Origin: Lysobacter sp. Root76
GTDB lineage: Bacteria; Pseudomonadota; Gammaproteobacteria; Xanthomonadales; Xanthomonadaceae
Reading direction: 5' to 3'
DNA: 64,000 nt
Assembly: GCF_001428685.1 (NCBI RefSeq)
Contig: NZ_LMIK01000007.1
Span: 18,558 to 82,557 of the forward strand
Of this stretch, positions 27,532 to 36,162 are shown one piece after another. Made by a program: the position numbers and the translations under genes. The notes under the pieces are model-generated. The model searched no databases, was not told the origin of the DNA, and was given only the letters and a program-made list of their open reading frames with translations. Each line of letters opens with the position of its first letter. Position 1 is the first letter of the stretch.

Positions 27532-28033
27532 TACGGCCAACGGCGAGCGTGCCGCGAGCGGCGCCGGCCAGGTCGGCACCGCCGCGAACGGCTCGGCTCG
27601 GCGCGAAGCGGCAGAGCCGCGTGCGGCGACCGGCGAAAGCGGTCCGGTGATCGTCTTCGACGGCGTCTGCGTGTTGTGCAACGGCTGGATCGGTTTCCTG
27701 CTGCGTCACGACCGCGCGCGCCGCTACCGCTATGCGGCGATGCAGGGCGCGCACGGTCGCGGTTTGCTGGCGGCGCACGGGCTGGATCCGGACGATCCGG
27801 TGTCGTTCCTGTTAGTCGAGGACGGCCGCGCCTGGACCGACACCGATGCGATCGCGCGGGTGCTGGCCGGCCTGGGCGGGATCTGGCGCGCGGGCGCGTC
27901 GATCCGTTGGCTGCCGCGCGCCTTGCGCGATCCGCTGTATCGCCTGATCGCGCGCAACCGCTACCGCTGGTTCGGGCGTTACGAGCATTGCCTGCTGCCG
28001 ACGGCGGAGCAGCGCACGCGGTTTCTCGACTAG
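27521..28033 (+). CDS. DCC-family thiol-disulfide oxidoreductase (DUF393)
   Basis: 170 residues. After a variable 40-residue tail comes VIVFDGVCVLCNGWIGFLLR with the DGxCxxCN thioredoxin-like active site that names the family, then YRYAAMQG, TDTDAIARVLAGLGG and RNRYRWFG. Members are putative thiol-disulfide oxidoreductases of unknown partner. The ATG at 27521 lies inside the end of the DUF4166 gene, a pairing seen elsewhere for these families. It is the last gene of the rluD run. Confidence 0.85.
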   Translation: MSIDTANGERAASGAGQVGTAANGSARREAAEPRAATGESGPVIVFDGVCVLCNGWIGFLLRHDRARRYRYAAMQGAHGRGLLAAHGLDPDDPVSFLLVEDGRAWTDTDAIARVLAGLGGIWRAGASIRWLPRALRDPLYRLIARNRYRWFGRYEHCLLPTAEQRTRFLD

Positions 28034-28284
28034 TGCGCCGATAGGGGGCGGGCGGGTCTGCGTTAGCGAAGCCTCGGTGCTTCGGCGGCGGGGCGAGTGG
28101 GCGTCGCCGTTGCGGCGGTCTTTATCCGCAGCCGGCATCGGCACTCCTGATAGCAGGATGTCCTTGCAGCTCCGTCCTTCTGCCTGCTGATCGAGCCCGG
28201 GTTCCAGCGACGGGTTGAGGCCCTAGGGCCTCGGATGGCAATTCGGCGTTCCCGCTCCGTAAGCCTACGTCCTGTTCATCGTTC

Positions 28285-28299
28285 TAGACGACCGGTCTA
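28285..28299. promoter_or_regulatory. Probable TetR operator, copy 1
   Basis: TAGACGACCGGTCTA has arms TAGAC and GTCTA around five bases. It lies 23 bases before the TetR gene start, the expected place for autoregulation. An identical 15-mer lies upstream of the next gene. Confidence 0.8.
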
Positions 28300-28321
28300 A
28301 TTGAGTTTAGAGTCCGTAGCC

Positions 28322-28924
28322 ATGAATACCGCCACCGCCCCCACCGACGTCCGCCAGCACATCCTCGACGTGGCCCACCCACTGTTGCTGCGCAAGGGTT
28401 TCAGCGCGGTCGGCCTGGCCGAAATCCTGGCCGCGGCGCAGGTGCCGAAGGGCTCGTTCTATCACTACTTCGGTTCCAAGGAGGCCTTCGGCGAGGCCGT
28501 GCTGGAAGCCTATTTCAGCGACTACCTGGCGCGTATGGATACCCTGCTGGCGCAGCCGGGGCCTGCCGCGCGTCGCCTGATCGGCTACTTCCACGATTGG
28601 CTGGACTCGCAGACCGGCGATGAGGCCCAGAGCCGCTGCCTCGTGGTCAAGCTGGGCGCGGAGGTCTGCGACCTGTCCGAGAGCATGCGCGCAGCACTGG
28701 GGCGCGGGACCCGCGGCATCGTCGAACGCCTGGCGCGCTGCATCGAAGAGGGCGGGCAGGACGGTTCGCTGTCGGCCCCGCCGGACGCGAACGCGGCCGC
28801 GCTCACGCTCTACCAGAGCTGGCTCGGCGCCAGCCTGCTGGCCAAGATCACCCGCGACCGCGCGCCCTTGGACACGGCCATGGTGGGCACGCGGCAGTTG
28901 CTGGGTCTGGCGCTCTACATCTGA
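28322..28924 (+). CDS. TetR-family repressor
   Basis: 200 residues. N-terminal helix-turn-helix: RQHILDVAHPLLLRKGFSAV, GLAEILAAAQVPKGSFYHYF, then GSKEAFGEAVLEAYF. The C-terminal half (SRCLVVKLGAEVCDLSE) resembles the NemR/AcuR-like group with a conserved Cys, which often senses electrophiles. The target is almost certainly the oxidoreductase gene downstream, since the same 15-bp palindrome precedes both genes. ATG 28322 is chosen over an upstream in-frame TTG that would overlap the operator end. Confidence 0.9.
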   Translation: MNTATAPTDVRQHILDVAHPLLLRKGFSAVGLAEILAAAQVPKGSFYHYFGSKEAFGEAVLEAYFSDYLARMDTLLAQPGPAARRLIGYFHDWLDSQTGDEAQSRCLVVKLGAEVCDLSESMRAALGRGTRGIVERLARCIEEGGQDGSLSAPPDANAAALTLYQSWLGASLLAKITRDRAPLDTAMVGTRQLLGLALYI

Positions 28925-28969
28925 GGCGGCGCGGCGCAGGCCCTCCCGCCTTTCTCTTTGCTCTATCTA

Positions 28970-28984
28970 TAGACGACCGGTCTA
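28970..28984. promoter_or_regulatory. Probable TetR operator, copy 2
   Basis: The second exact copy of TAGACGACCGGTCTA, 86 bases upstream of the oxidoreductase start and after the tetR stop. It indicates a separate repressed promoter for the oxidoreductase. Confidence 0.8.
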
Positions 28985-29069
28985 TTTGATTCGTGTCTTT
29001 ACCCCGTCCACGCCACCGGCGCCTATGAGTGCCGGCGGCCCCGAAGCTTCCACCCCACAGGATTGCCCC

Positions 29070-30104
29070 ATGCCGCAGACCGACACCCTCAATCGCCGCA
29101 TCCTCCTGGCAGCGCGCCCGCGCGGCGTGCCGACGCCGCAAGACTTCAGGATTCACGAGGACGCCGTGCCGACGCCGGACGAAGGACAGGTGCTGCTGCG
29201 CACGCTGTTCCTGTCGCTCGATCCCTACATGCGCAACCTGATGGACGAAGCCGGCACCAGCTACGCGCCGGGCGTGCGCCTGGGCGAGCCGATGGTCGGC
29301 GGCACGGTCAGCCGCGTCGTCGCCTCCAGACATCCGCAATACCGAGTCGGCGACTTGGTGCTGGGCAGCGCGGGCTGGCAGGACTACGCGCTGTCGGACG
29401 GGAGCGATCTGCTCGCGCTGGGCGACATGGCCCAGCCCTCGCTGGCGTTGGGCGGTCTGGGCATGCCCGCGTTCACCGCCTATGTCGGCCTGCTCGATAT
29501 CGGTCAGCCCAAGCCGGGCGAGACCGTGGTCGTGGCCGCGGCGACCGGCGCGGTCGGCGCGGTGGTCGGGCAGATCGCCAAGCTCAAGGGCGCGCGCGTG
29601 GTCGGCATTGCCGGCGGCGCCGACAAATGCCGCTACGCGGTCGAGGAACTCGGCTTCGACGTCTGCCTGGACCGCCGCGACCCGCGGTTGGCCGAACGCC
29701 TCGCTGCCGCCTGCGCGGACGGCATCGACGTCTATTTCGAGAACGTCGGCGGCGAGGTGTTCGACGCGGTGCTGCCCTTGCTCAACCACAACGCGCGGGT
29801 GCCGGTGTGCGGCGTGATCGCGCACTACAACGAAGAAGTCCCGCCGCAGGGCCCGGACCGGCTGCCGCTGGTGATGACGACGCTGCTGCAAAAGCGCATC
29901 CGCATGCAGGGCTTCATCATCCTCGATCACTACGCCGATCGCTTCGCAGCCTTCCGTCGCGACATGGGCGAATGGGTCGAGAGCGGCCGGGTGAAGCTGC
30001 GCGAGGATCGGGTCGAAGGGCTGGAGAGCGCCCCGACGGCGTTCATCGGACTGCTCGAAGGGAGCAACTTCGGCAAGCTCGTGGTGCGCGTCGGCGCGGA
30101 CTGA
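29070..30104 (+). CDS. NADP-dependent zinc-less medium-chain oxidoreductase (CurA-like)
   Basis: 344 residues. MDR-superfamily reductase of the leukotriene B4 dehydrogenase/CurA type: NRRILLAARPRGVPTPQDFR, LSLDPYMRNLM, GEPMVGGTVSRVV, GMPAFTAYVGLLDIGQPKPG, the nucleotide-binding AATGAVGAVVGQIAK, DVYFENVGGEVFDAVLPLL and GFIILDHYADR. No zinc ligands. Such enzymes reduce alpha,beta-unsaturated carbonyls, consistent with control by an electrophile-type TetR protein. Substrate is not known. Confidence 0.92.
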   Translation: MPQTDTLNRRILLAARPRGVPTPQDFRIHEDAVPTPDEGQVLLRTLFLSLDPYMRNLMDEAGTSYAPGVRLGEPMVGGTVSRVVASRHPQYRVGDLVLGSAGWQDYALSDGSDLLALGDMAQPSLALGGLGMPAFTAYVGLLDIGQPKPGETVVVAAATGAVGAVVGQIAKLKGARVVGIAGGADKCRYAVEELGFDVCLDRRDPRLAERLAAACADGIDVYFENVGGEVFDAVLPLLNHNARVPVCGVIAHYNEEVPPQGPDRLPLVMTTLLQKRIRMQGFIILDHYADRFAAFRRDMGEWVESGRVKLREDRVEGLESAPTAFIGLLEGSNFGKLVVRVGAD

Positions 30105-30265
30105 GAGCGAAACCCGGCGATACGTCCGGCCGCCCCGCGCAGCCGGACGTATCGCTCGATAATCGCCCGGCCGGTTCGCCCCCGTGGCGAAACGGCCGCG
30201 ACCCCACGTGTCGCCCCAAGTTCGTGGCACTCTGCGCCGGTCCTGCCGCCGAACGAGGAACGACG

Positions 30266-30715
30266 ATGCTGCGCCGAGCCCTGCTGCTGTCGCTGTGCAT
30301 CGCCCTGAGCGCCTGTGCGACCACAACGCCAGCACCCCGCGTCGACGCCGCCATGCACGGCGATGCCGCGCGCCCCGCCGATGCGGCGGGCTGGATCCGC
30401 AGCGAGCTCTACTTCAGCGTCGGCACCGAGGGCCAGCCGCAGACCCAGGTCGACGAGGCGCAATGGCTCGCCTTTCTCGACCGCGAAGTCACGCCGCGCT
30501 TTCCCGACGGCCTGACGGTGTTCGACGGCTACGGCCAGTGGCTGTTCCGCGGCGCCGCCGGCCCCGAGCGCCAGCGCGCGAAGGTGCTGGTGGTGCTGCA
30601 CGAGGACACGCCCGCGCGCAGCGCCGACATCGAGGCGATCCGCGTGGCCTGGAAACGCGCCAGCGGCCACCAGTCGGTGCTGTGGTCGCGACAGCGGGCG
30701 GACGTTTCGTTCTAG
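30266..30715 (+). CDS. DUF3574-type lipoprotein
   Basis: 149 residues. Signal MLRRALLLSLCIALSAC with lipobox LSAC (Cys17) and GAGGAA upstream. The mature part WIRSELYFSVGTEG, EAQWLAFLDREVTPRFPDGL, TVFDGYGQWLFRG and KVLVVLHEDTP fits DUF3574, a small family without known function. It is followed 74 bases later by the permease gene. Confidence 0.8.
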   Translation: MLRRALLLSLCIALSACATTTPAPRVDAAMHGDAARPADAAGWIRSELYFSVGTEGQPQTQVDEAQWLAFLDREVTPRFPDGLTVFDGYGQWLFRGAAGPERQRAKVLVVLHEDTPARSADIEAIRVAWKRASGHQSVLWSRQRADVSF

Positions 30716-30789
30716 CGCCGACGCTGTTCGCGCGGCCCGTCCAGCCTGCACAATCCCAGGTCGCCCACCGCAGCACCCAGGACACGCCG

Positions 30790-32388
30790 ATGACCGCCAC
30801 CTCCTCACGCCGCTGGTTCGTCGCCGGCGACCTCAACGGCTTCTTCGGCCTGGTGGTGGACAATTTGTCCATCCTGGGCTTCATCGCTGCGGCGCTGATC
30901 GGCATCTTCGGTTTCCCGGCCGAGATCGTGTACACGCGCATGTTCCCCGGCACCGCCTTCGGCGTGCTGGTCGGCAACCTGATCTACACGGTGATGGCGC
31001 GGCGCCTGGCCGCCAGGACCGGTCGCGACGACGTGACCGCGATGCCGCTGGGCCTGGACGCGCCGACCAGCATCGGCATGGCCTTGCTGGTGCTGGGCCC
31101 GGCCTTCGTCGCCTACAAGCAGTCCGGTCTGGACGAGCAGGCCGCGGCGATCGCGACTTGGCAGCTGGGCATGGCCTCGCTGATCGTGATGGGCCTGCTC
31201 AAGTTCGTGCTGTCCTTCGCCGGCGACGCGGTCACCCGCCTGATCCCGCGCGCCGGCCTGCTGGGTTCGATCGCCGGCGTGGCGCTGGTGCTGATGGGCT
31301 TCCTGCCGCTGGTCGAAACCCTGCGCTCGCCGATGGTCGGCTTCGTCACTCTCGGCCTGCTGCTGTACGTGCTGATCGCCAAGGGCCGCCTGCCGGTCAA
31401 GCTGCCCGGCGTGTTCGTCGCCTTCGTGTTCGGCACCGTCCTTTACTACGGCCTGGGGGCGCTCGGCCTGGGCGCGCCCGGCTTCCATTGGCCCGAAGCC
31501 GTGCCGCTGCAGATCGTGTTGCCGTGGCCGACCCTGGGCTTCCTCGACGGTCTTCCGGCGACCGTGCCCTACCTGCCGCTGCTGCTGCCGTTCGGCCTGC
31601 TGATGGTGGTCGGCGGCATCAACGTCAGCGAGAGCGCGCGCGCCGCGGGCGACGACTACCGCACCCGCGACATCCTGCTCGCCGAAGCGTTCTCGACCCT
31701 GGTCGCGGGCTTCTGCGGCGGCGTCGCCCAGACCACGCCCTACATCGGCCAGCCCGCGTACAAGCACATGGGTGCGCGCAGCGGCTATACCCTGCTGACC
31801 GGCTTGTTCGTCGGCCTGGGCGGCATGCTCGGCATCGTCTCCGGGCTGGTGCAATGGCTGCCGCTGGCGGTACTGGCGCCGATCATCGTCTACGTCGCGC
31901 TCGACATCACCACCCAGGCGTTCCAGGCCACGCCGAGCAAGCACGCCACCGCGATGGTGTTCGGCTTCCTGCCGTCGGTGGCCTACATGCTCGCGATCAA
32001 GACCGGCAACCCGGGCTGGATCGCGCCCGAGCACCACGCCCAGCTGATGAGCGCGCTCGACGGCCACGGCCTGCCGGAACTGGCGGTGATCGTGACCCTG
32101 GGCAACGGTTTCATCATGACTTCGATGATCTGGACCTCCGCGGTCGCGGCCATGGTCGACGGGCGGCTGCTGCGCGCTTCGGCGTTCCTGCTCGCAGGCG
32201 CGGCGTTGTCGCTGTTCGGCATCATCCACTCGGTCGACCCGCGCGGCGGCATCTATCTGCCCTGGGCGCTGGAGGGTTTGCCGCGCATCATCGCCTGGCA
32301 GTTCATCGGCGCCTATCTCGCCCTGGCGGCGCTGATGGCATTGCTGTCCCTGCAGCGCCAGCCGCGTCCGGACGCCGCGGCGGCTTGA
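30790..32388 (+). CDS. NCS2-like (xanthine/uracil/AzgA-type) inner-membrane permease
   Basis: 532 residues with about 12-14 membrane segments. WFVAGDLNGFFGLVVDNL opens it; later MPLGLDAPTSIGM, LGSIAGVALVLMGFLPL, GGINVSESARAAGDDYRTRD, FCGGVAQTTPYIGQPAYKHM and SGYTLLTGLFVGLGGMLGI are shared with uncharacterised members of the NCS2 nucleobase transporter superfamily. The canonical QNxGxxxxT motif is not evident, so the substrate may not be a nucleobase. Confidence 0.8.
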   Translation: MTATSSRRWFVAGDLNGFFGLVVDNLSILGFIAAALIGIFGFPAEIVYTRMFPGTAFGVLVGNLIYTVMARRLAARTGRDDVTAMPLGLDAPTSIGMALLVLGPAFVAYKQSGLDEQAAAIATWQLGMASLIVMGLLKFVLSFAGDAVTRLIPRAGLLGSIAGVALVLMGFLPLVETLRSPMVGFVTLGLLLYVLIAKGRLPVKLPGVFVAFVFGTVLYYGLGALGLGAPGFHWPEAVPLQIVLPWPTLGFLDGLPATVPYLPLLLPFGLLMVVGGINVSESARAAGDDYRTRDILLAEAFSTLVAGFCGGVAQTTPYIGQPAYKHMGARSGYTLLTGLFVGLGGMLGIVSGLVQWLPLAVLAPIIVYVALDITTQAFQATPSKHATAMVFGFLPSVAYMLAIKTGNPGWIAPEHHAQLMSALDGHGLPELAVIVTLGNGFIMTSMIWTSAVAAMVDGRLLRASAFLLAGAALSLFGIIHSVDPRGGIYLPWALEGLPRIIAWQFIGAYLALAALMALLSLQRQPRPDAAAA

Positions 32389-32442
32389 GGCGGACGCCGC
32401 GCGTCCTCATATCGTACGTTCCCCTTCGAATCCGGCCCCGCC

Positions 32443-32973
32443 ATGTCCCTGCAGACGCAACTCGACGCCGTGCCCGGCGTGACCGCGCGGCCCGAAGTCG
32501 CCACCCGCGACTTCGTGTTCAACCACACCATGCTGCGGATCAAGGATCCGGCCAGGTCGCTGGACTTCTACACCCGCGTGCTCGGCTTCACCCTGGTGCG
32601 CAAGCGCGATTTCGCCGAGGCCAGGTTCAGTCTGTATTTCCTGGTGCTGGTGCCGGAACCGGCGCAGATCCCGGCCGAGGAACCCGCGCGCGGCGAATGG
32701 CTGCTGAGCCAGCGCGGCGTGCTCGAACTCACCCACAACCACGGCACCGAAGACGATGCCGGCTTCGCCTATCACCACGGCAACAGCGAACCGCGCGGCT
32801 TCGGCCACATCTGCGTGTCGGTGCCCGATGTCGAGGCCGCCTGCGCGCGTTTCGAGCAGCTCGGCGTCGAGTTCCAGAAGCGCCTGAGCGACGGCCGCAT
32901 GAAGGACATCGCCTTCATCAAGGACCCGGACGGCTACTGGGTCGAAATCCTGCAGCCGACCAGCCGGGTTTGA
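32443..32973 (+). CDS. gloA: Glyoxalase I (lactoylglutathione lyase)
   Basis: 176 residues, the eukaryote-like/proteobacterial long form. Metal ligands can be read as His in FVFNHTMLRIKDP, Glu in LELTHNHGTE, His in RGFGHICVSVPDV and Glu in GYWVEIL. It converts the hemithioacetal of methylglyoxal and glutathione to S-lactoylglutathione. LYFLVLVPEP and FIKDPDGYW are further family marks. The long form usually uses zinc. Confidence 0.93.
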   Translation: MSLQTQLDAVPGVTARPEVATRDFVFNHTMLRIKDPARSLDFYTRVLGFTLVRKRDFAEARFSLYFLVLVPEPAQIPAEEPARGEWLLSQRGVLELTHNHGTEDDAGFAYHHGNSEPRGFGHICVSVPDVEAACARFEQLGVEFQKRLSDGRMKDIAFIKDPDGYWVEILQPTSRV

Positions 32974-33202
32974 TGCTTCGCGAGCCTGGAATCCGTACTT
33001 CTCTTTGAATGGGGGCCGGAGGGGGGCTATTGCCCTCCGCCCTGGGAAAATCCCCGTTCCCCCGGCCTCGCACGACGCCGGGCGCCCGCCCTCTTTTTGC
33101 AAAGGGGTCCGCGGTTCGCGCTCGCGGATTGCGGCGACCGCTACCCGCGCAGGCCGGCCTTCCGCAGGCTGAAGACCGGCCGGTCCCTGCGTCTCGGCCA
33201 GT

Positions 33203-33229
33203 CTTGAATCATCCGCCAAAGCCCGCATT
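33203..33229 (+). promoter_or_regulatory. Sigma-32-like heat-shock promoter of clpB
   Basis: CTTGAA (33203-33208), 13 bases, then CCCGCATT (33222-33229) match the heat-shock consensus CTTGAA-N13-CCCCAT. It lies 67 bases upstream of clpB in a 322-bp gap that otherwise shows no gene. Confidence 0.7.
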
Positions 33230-33295
33230 AACAGGACATTCGCGGCTTACGCGCGACACTCGCGCCGGGCCGCCACACCTTTCGGAGAACCCTCC

Positions 33296-35881
33296 ATGCG
33301 GATGGACAAGCTCACCTCGCGTTTCCAGCAGGCGCTGGCGGACGCGCAATCGCTGGCGGTCGGTCGCGACCACAGCGTGATCGAACCCGCGCACCTGCTC
33401 AGCGCGCTGCTGGATCAGAGCGGCGGCAGCACTCGGCCCTTGCTGGCGCAGGCCGGCGTCAACGTGCCGCTGTTGCGCGAGCGCCTCGGCGAAACCCTGG
33501 AAAAACTGCCCAAGGTCAGCGGCCAGGCCGGCAACGTCTCGCTCGGCAACGATCTGGCGCGCCTGCTCAATGTCACCGACAAGCTGGCCCAGCAGCGCGG
33601 CGACGCTTTCATCGCCAGCGAACTGTTCCTGCTGGCCGCGCTCGAAGACGGCGGCGACGTGGGCCGCGCGCTCAAGGCCGCGGGCGCGAGCAAGGCCAAG
33701 CTGGAACCGGCGATCGACAAACTGCGCGGAGGCGAGAGCGTGCAATCCGAGAACGCGGAAGAACAGCGCCAGGCGCTGGAGAAGTACTGCATCGACCTCA
33801 CCGCGCGCGCCGAATCGGGCAAGCTCGATCCGGTGGTCGGCCGCGACGAGGAAATCCGCCGCACCATTCAGGTGCTGCAGCGCCGGACCAAGAACAACCC
33901 GGTGCTGATCGGCGAACCCGGCGTCGGCAAGACCGCGATCGTCGAAGGCCTGGCCCAGCGCATCATCAACAACGAAGTGCCCGAAGGCCTGCGCGGCAAG
34001 CGCGTGCTGTCGCTGGACATGGGCGCCCTGATCGCCGGCGCGAAATTCCGCGGCGAGTTCGAGGAGCGCCTGAAGGCCGTGCTCAGCGACCTGTCCAAGA
34101 ACGAAGGCCAGGTGATCCTGTTCATCGACGAACTGCACACCATGGTCGGCGCCGGCAAGGCCGAAGGTTCGATGGACGCGGGCAACATGCTCAAGCCGGC
34201 GCTCGCCCGCGGCGAGCTGCACTGCATCGGCGCGACCACGCTGGACGAGTACCGCAAGTACGTCGAGAAGGACGCCGCATTGGAACGCCGCTTCCAGAAG
34301 GTGTTCGTGGGCGAGCCTTCGGTCGAAGACACCATCGCGATCCTGCGCGGCCTCAAGGAGCGCTACGCGGTCCACCACGGCGTCGAGATCACCGACCCGG
34401 CGATCGTCGCCGCCGCGACCCTGTCGCACCGCTACATCGCCGACCGCCAGCTGCCCGACAAGGCCATCGACCTGATGGACGAGGCCGCTTCGCGCATCCG
34501 CATGGAGATCGACTCCAAGCCTGAAGAGCTCGACCGCAAGGAACGCCGCCTGATCCAGCTCAAGATCCAGCGCGAGGCGCTGAAGAAGGAGAAGGACGCC
34601 GAGTCCAAGCAGCGCCTGGCCGATCTGGAAGCCGAGATCGCGACCCTGGAGCGCGACTTCAACGATCTGGAAGAAATCTGGAAGGCCGAGAAGGCGACTT
34701 TGCAGGGCGCGACCAAGATCAAGGAGCAGATCGAGCAGGCCAAGCTCGAACTGGAAGCCGCGCAGCGCACCCAGGACTACGCGCGCATGAGCGAGATCCA
34801 GTACGGCGCGTTGCCGGAGCTGGAGAAGCAGCTCAAGGCTGCGCAGGAAGCCGAGACCCAGGGCTTCAGGCTGCTGCAGGACAAGGTCACCGCCGAGGAG
34901 ATCGCCGAGGTGGTCGCGCGCTGGACCGGCATCCCGGTGTCGAAGATGCTCGAAGGCGAGCGCGAGAAGCTGCTCAAGATGGAGCAGGCGCTGCACCAGC
35001 GCGTGGTCGGCCAGGACGAGGCGATCCGCGTGGTCTCCGATGCCGTGCGCCGTTCACGCGCGGGCCTGTCCGATCCCGACCGCCCAAGTGGTTCGTTCCT
35101 GTTCCTGGGTCCGACCGGCGTCGGCAAGACCGAGCTGTGCAAGGCCCTGGCCGAGTTCCTGTTCGATTCCAGCGATGCCATGGTCCGCATCGACATGAGC
35201 GAGTTCATGGAGAAGCACGCGGTCAGCCGTCTGGTCGGCGCGCCTCCGGGCTACGTCGGCTACGAAGAAGGCGGTTACCTGACCGAGGCCGTGCGTCGCC
35301 GTCCCTACAGCGTGATCCTGCTCGATGAGGTCGAGAAGGCGCACCCGGACGTGTTCAACATCCTGCTGCAGGTGCTCGACGACGGCCGTCTCACCGACGG
35401 CCAGGGCCGCACCGTGGATTTCCGTAACACCGTGATCGTGATGACCAGCAACCTGGGCTCGCAGATGATCCAGGAGCTGGCCTCGGACGACAGCGCCGAG
35501 AGCTACACCCAGATGAAGGCCGCGGTGATGGGCGTGGTCCAGGCGCACTTCCGGCCGGAGTTCATCAACCGTCTCGACGACATCGTCGTGTTCCACCCGC
35601 TCGACAAGGTCCAGATCCGCGAGATCGCCAAGATCCAGATGCACGGCCTGGAGAAGCGCCTGGGCGAGCGCGGCCTCAAGCTGTCGCTGTCGGATGCGGC
35701 CTTGGCCCTGATCGGCAACGTCGGTTTCGACCCGGTCTACGGCGCGCGTCCGCTCAAGCGTGCGGTCCAGCAACAACTGGAGAACCCGCTCGCGCAGAAG
35801 ATCCTGAGCGGCGAGTTCGTCAGCGGCGACACCATCCAGGTCGAAGCCGAGGCAGGGCACCTGGTGTTCCGCAAAGCCTGA
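33296..35881 (+). CDS. clpB: ClpB protein disaggregase
   Basis: 861 residues, normal length. N-terminal Clp repeats (to about 150), first AAA+ module with [15 protein letters not shown] (near 206), a charged coiled-coil middle domain (about 405-525, rich in Glu/Lys), and the second AAA+ module with [19 protein letters not shown] (near 604), [17 protein letters not shown] and [14 protein letters not shown]. The middle domain distinguishes ClpB from ClpA/ClpC. With DnaK it resolubilises aggregates after heat shock. ATG 33302 (MDKLTS) is an equally good start. Confidence 0.97.
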   Translation: MRMDKLTSRFQQALADAQSLAVGRDHSVIEPAHLLSALLDQSGGSTRPLLAQAGVNVPLLRERLGETLEKLPKVSGQAGNVSLGNDLARLLNVTDKLAQQRGDAFIASELFLLAALEDGGDVGRALKAAGASKAKLEPAIDKLRGGESVQSENAEEQRQALEKYCIDLTARAESGKLDPVVGRDEEIRRTIQVLQRRTKNNPVLIGEPGVGKTAIVEGLAQRIINNEVPEGLRGKRVLSLDMGALIAGAKFRGEFEERLKAVLSDLSKNEGQVILFIDELHTMVGAGKAEGSMDAGNMLKPALARGELHCIGATTLDEYRKYVEKDAALERRFQKVFVGEPSVEDTIAILRGLKERYAVHHGVEITDPAIVAAATLSHRYIADRQLPDKAIDLMDEAASRIRMEIDSKPEELDRKERRLIQLKIQREALKKEKDAESKQRLADLEAEIATLERDFNDLEEIWKAEKATLQGATKIKEQIEQAKLELEAAQRTQDYARMSEIQYGALPELEKQLKAAQEAETQGFRLLQDKVTAEEIAEVVARWTGIPVSKMLEGEREKLLKMEQALHQRVVGQDEAIRVVSDAVRRSRAGLSDPDRPSGSFLFLGPTGVGKTELCKALAEFLFDSSDAMVRIDMSEFMEKHAVSRLVGAPPGYVGYEEGGYLTEAVRRRPYSVILLDEVEKAHPDVFNILLQVLDDGRLTDGQGRTVDFRNTVIVMTSNLGSQMIQELASDDSAESYTQMKAAVMGVVQAHFRPEFINRLDDIVVFHPLDKVQIREIAKIQMHGLEKRLGERGLKLSLSDAALALIGNVGFDPVYGARPLKRAVQQQLENPLAQKILSGEFVSGDTIQVEAEAGHLVFRKA

Positions 35882-35904
35882 TTTGGAAACGGCGTGTTGA
35901 GGTA

Positions 35905-35928
35905 ATCGCGGCTCACGCCGCTCCCACA
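35905..35928 (-). repeat. REP-like palindrome (GTGG type)
   Basis: ATCGCGGCTCACGCCGCTCC followed by CAC: the reverse complement of the GTGG/GTGA unit. It follows clpB and precedes its terminator. Confidence 0.75.
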
Positions 35929-35979
35929 GAAGGCGGCGGCGTCCGGATGCGATGCGGGCGACGCCGCACACTTGGATTA

Positions 35980-36013
35980 CGAAGCGGCCCGCGCGATGCG
36001 GGCCGTTTCGTTT
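35980..36013 (+). terminator. Terminator hairpin after clpB
   Basis: CGAAGCGGCCCGC (35980-35992) and GCGGGCCGTTTCG (35998-36010) form a 13-bp stem with one G-T pair around a 5-base loop, followed by TTTG. It lies about 100 bases after the clpB stop. Confidence 0.75.
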
Positions 36014-36039
36014 GCGGAAAATACATGAGTGTTGGGGAA

Positions 36040-36122
36040 ATCGCGGCTCACGCCGCTCCCACAGAAAACGGCGTCCGAATGCGGGGGCGTCGTCGGTACT
36101 GTGGGAGCGGCGTGAGCCGCGA
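36040..36122. repeat. Pair of REP-like palindromes (GTGG type)
   Basis: A minus-oriented unit at 36040-36062 and a plus-oriented unit at 36101-36122 (GTGGGAGCGGCGTGAGCCGC) lie tail to head between clpB and the amidohydrolase gene. With the unit at 35905 this makes three in 220 bases. Confidence 0.75.
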
Positions 36123-36162
36123 TTGAACTCCAATCGCGACGTACCGCCCAGCGATCGCAGTC

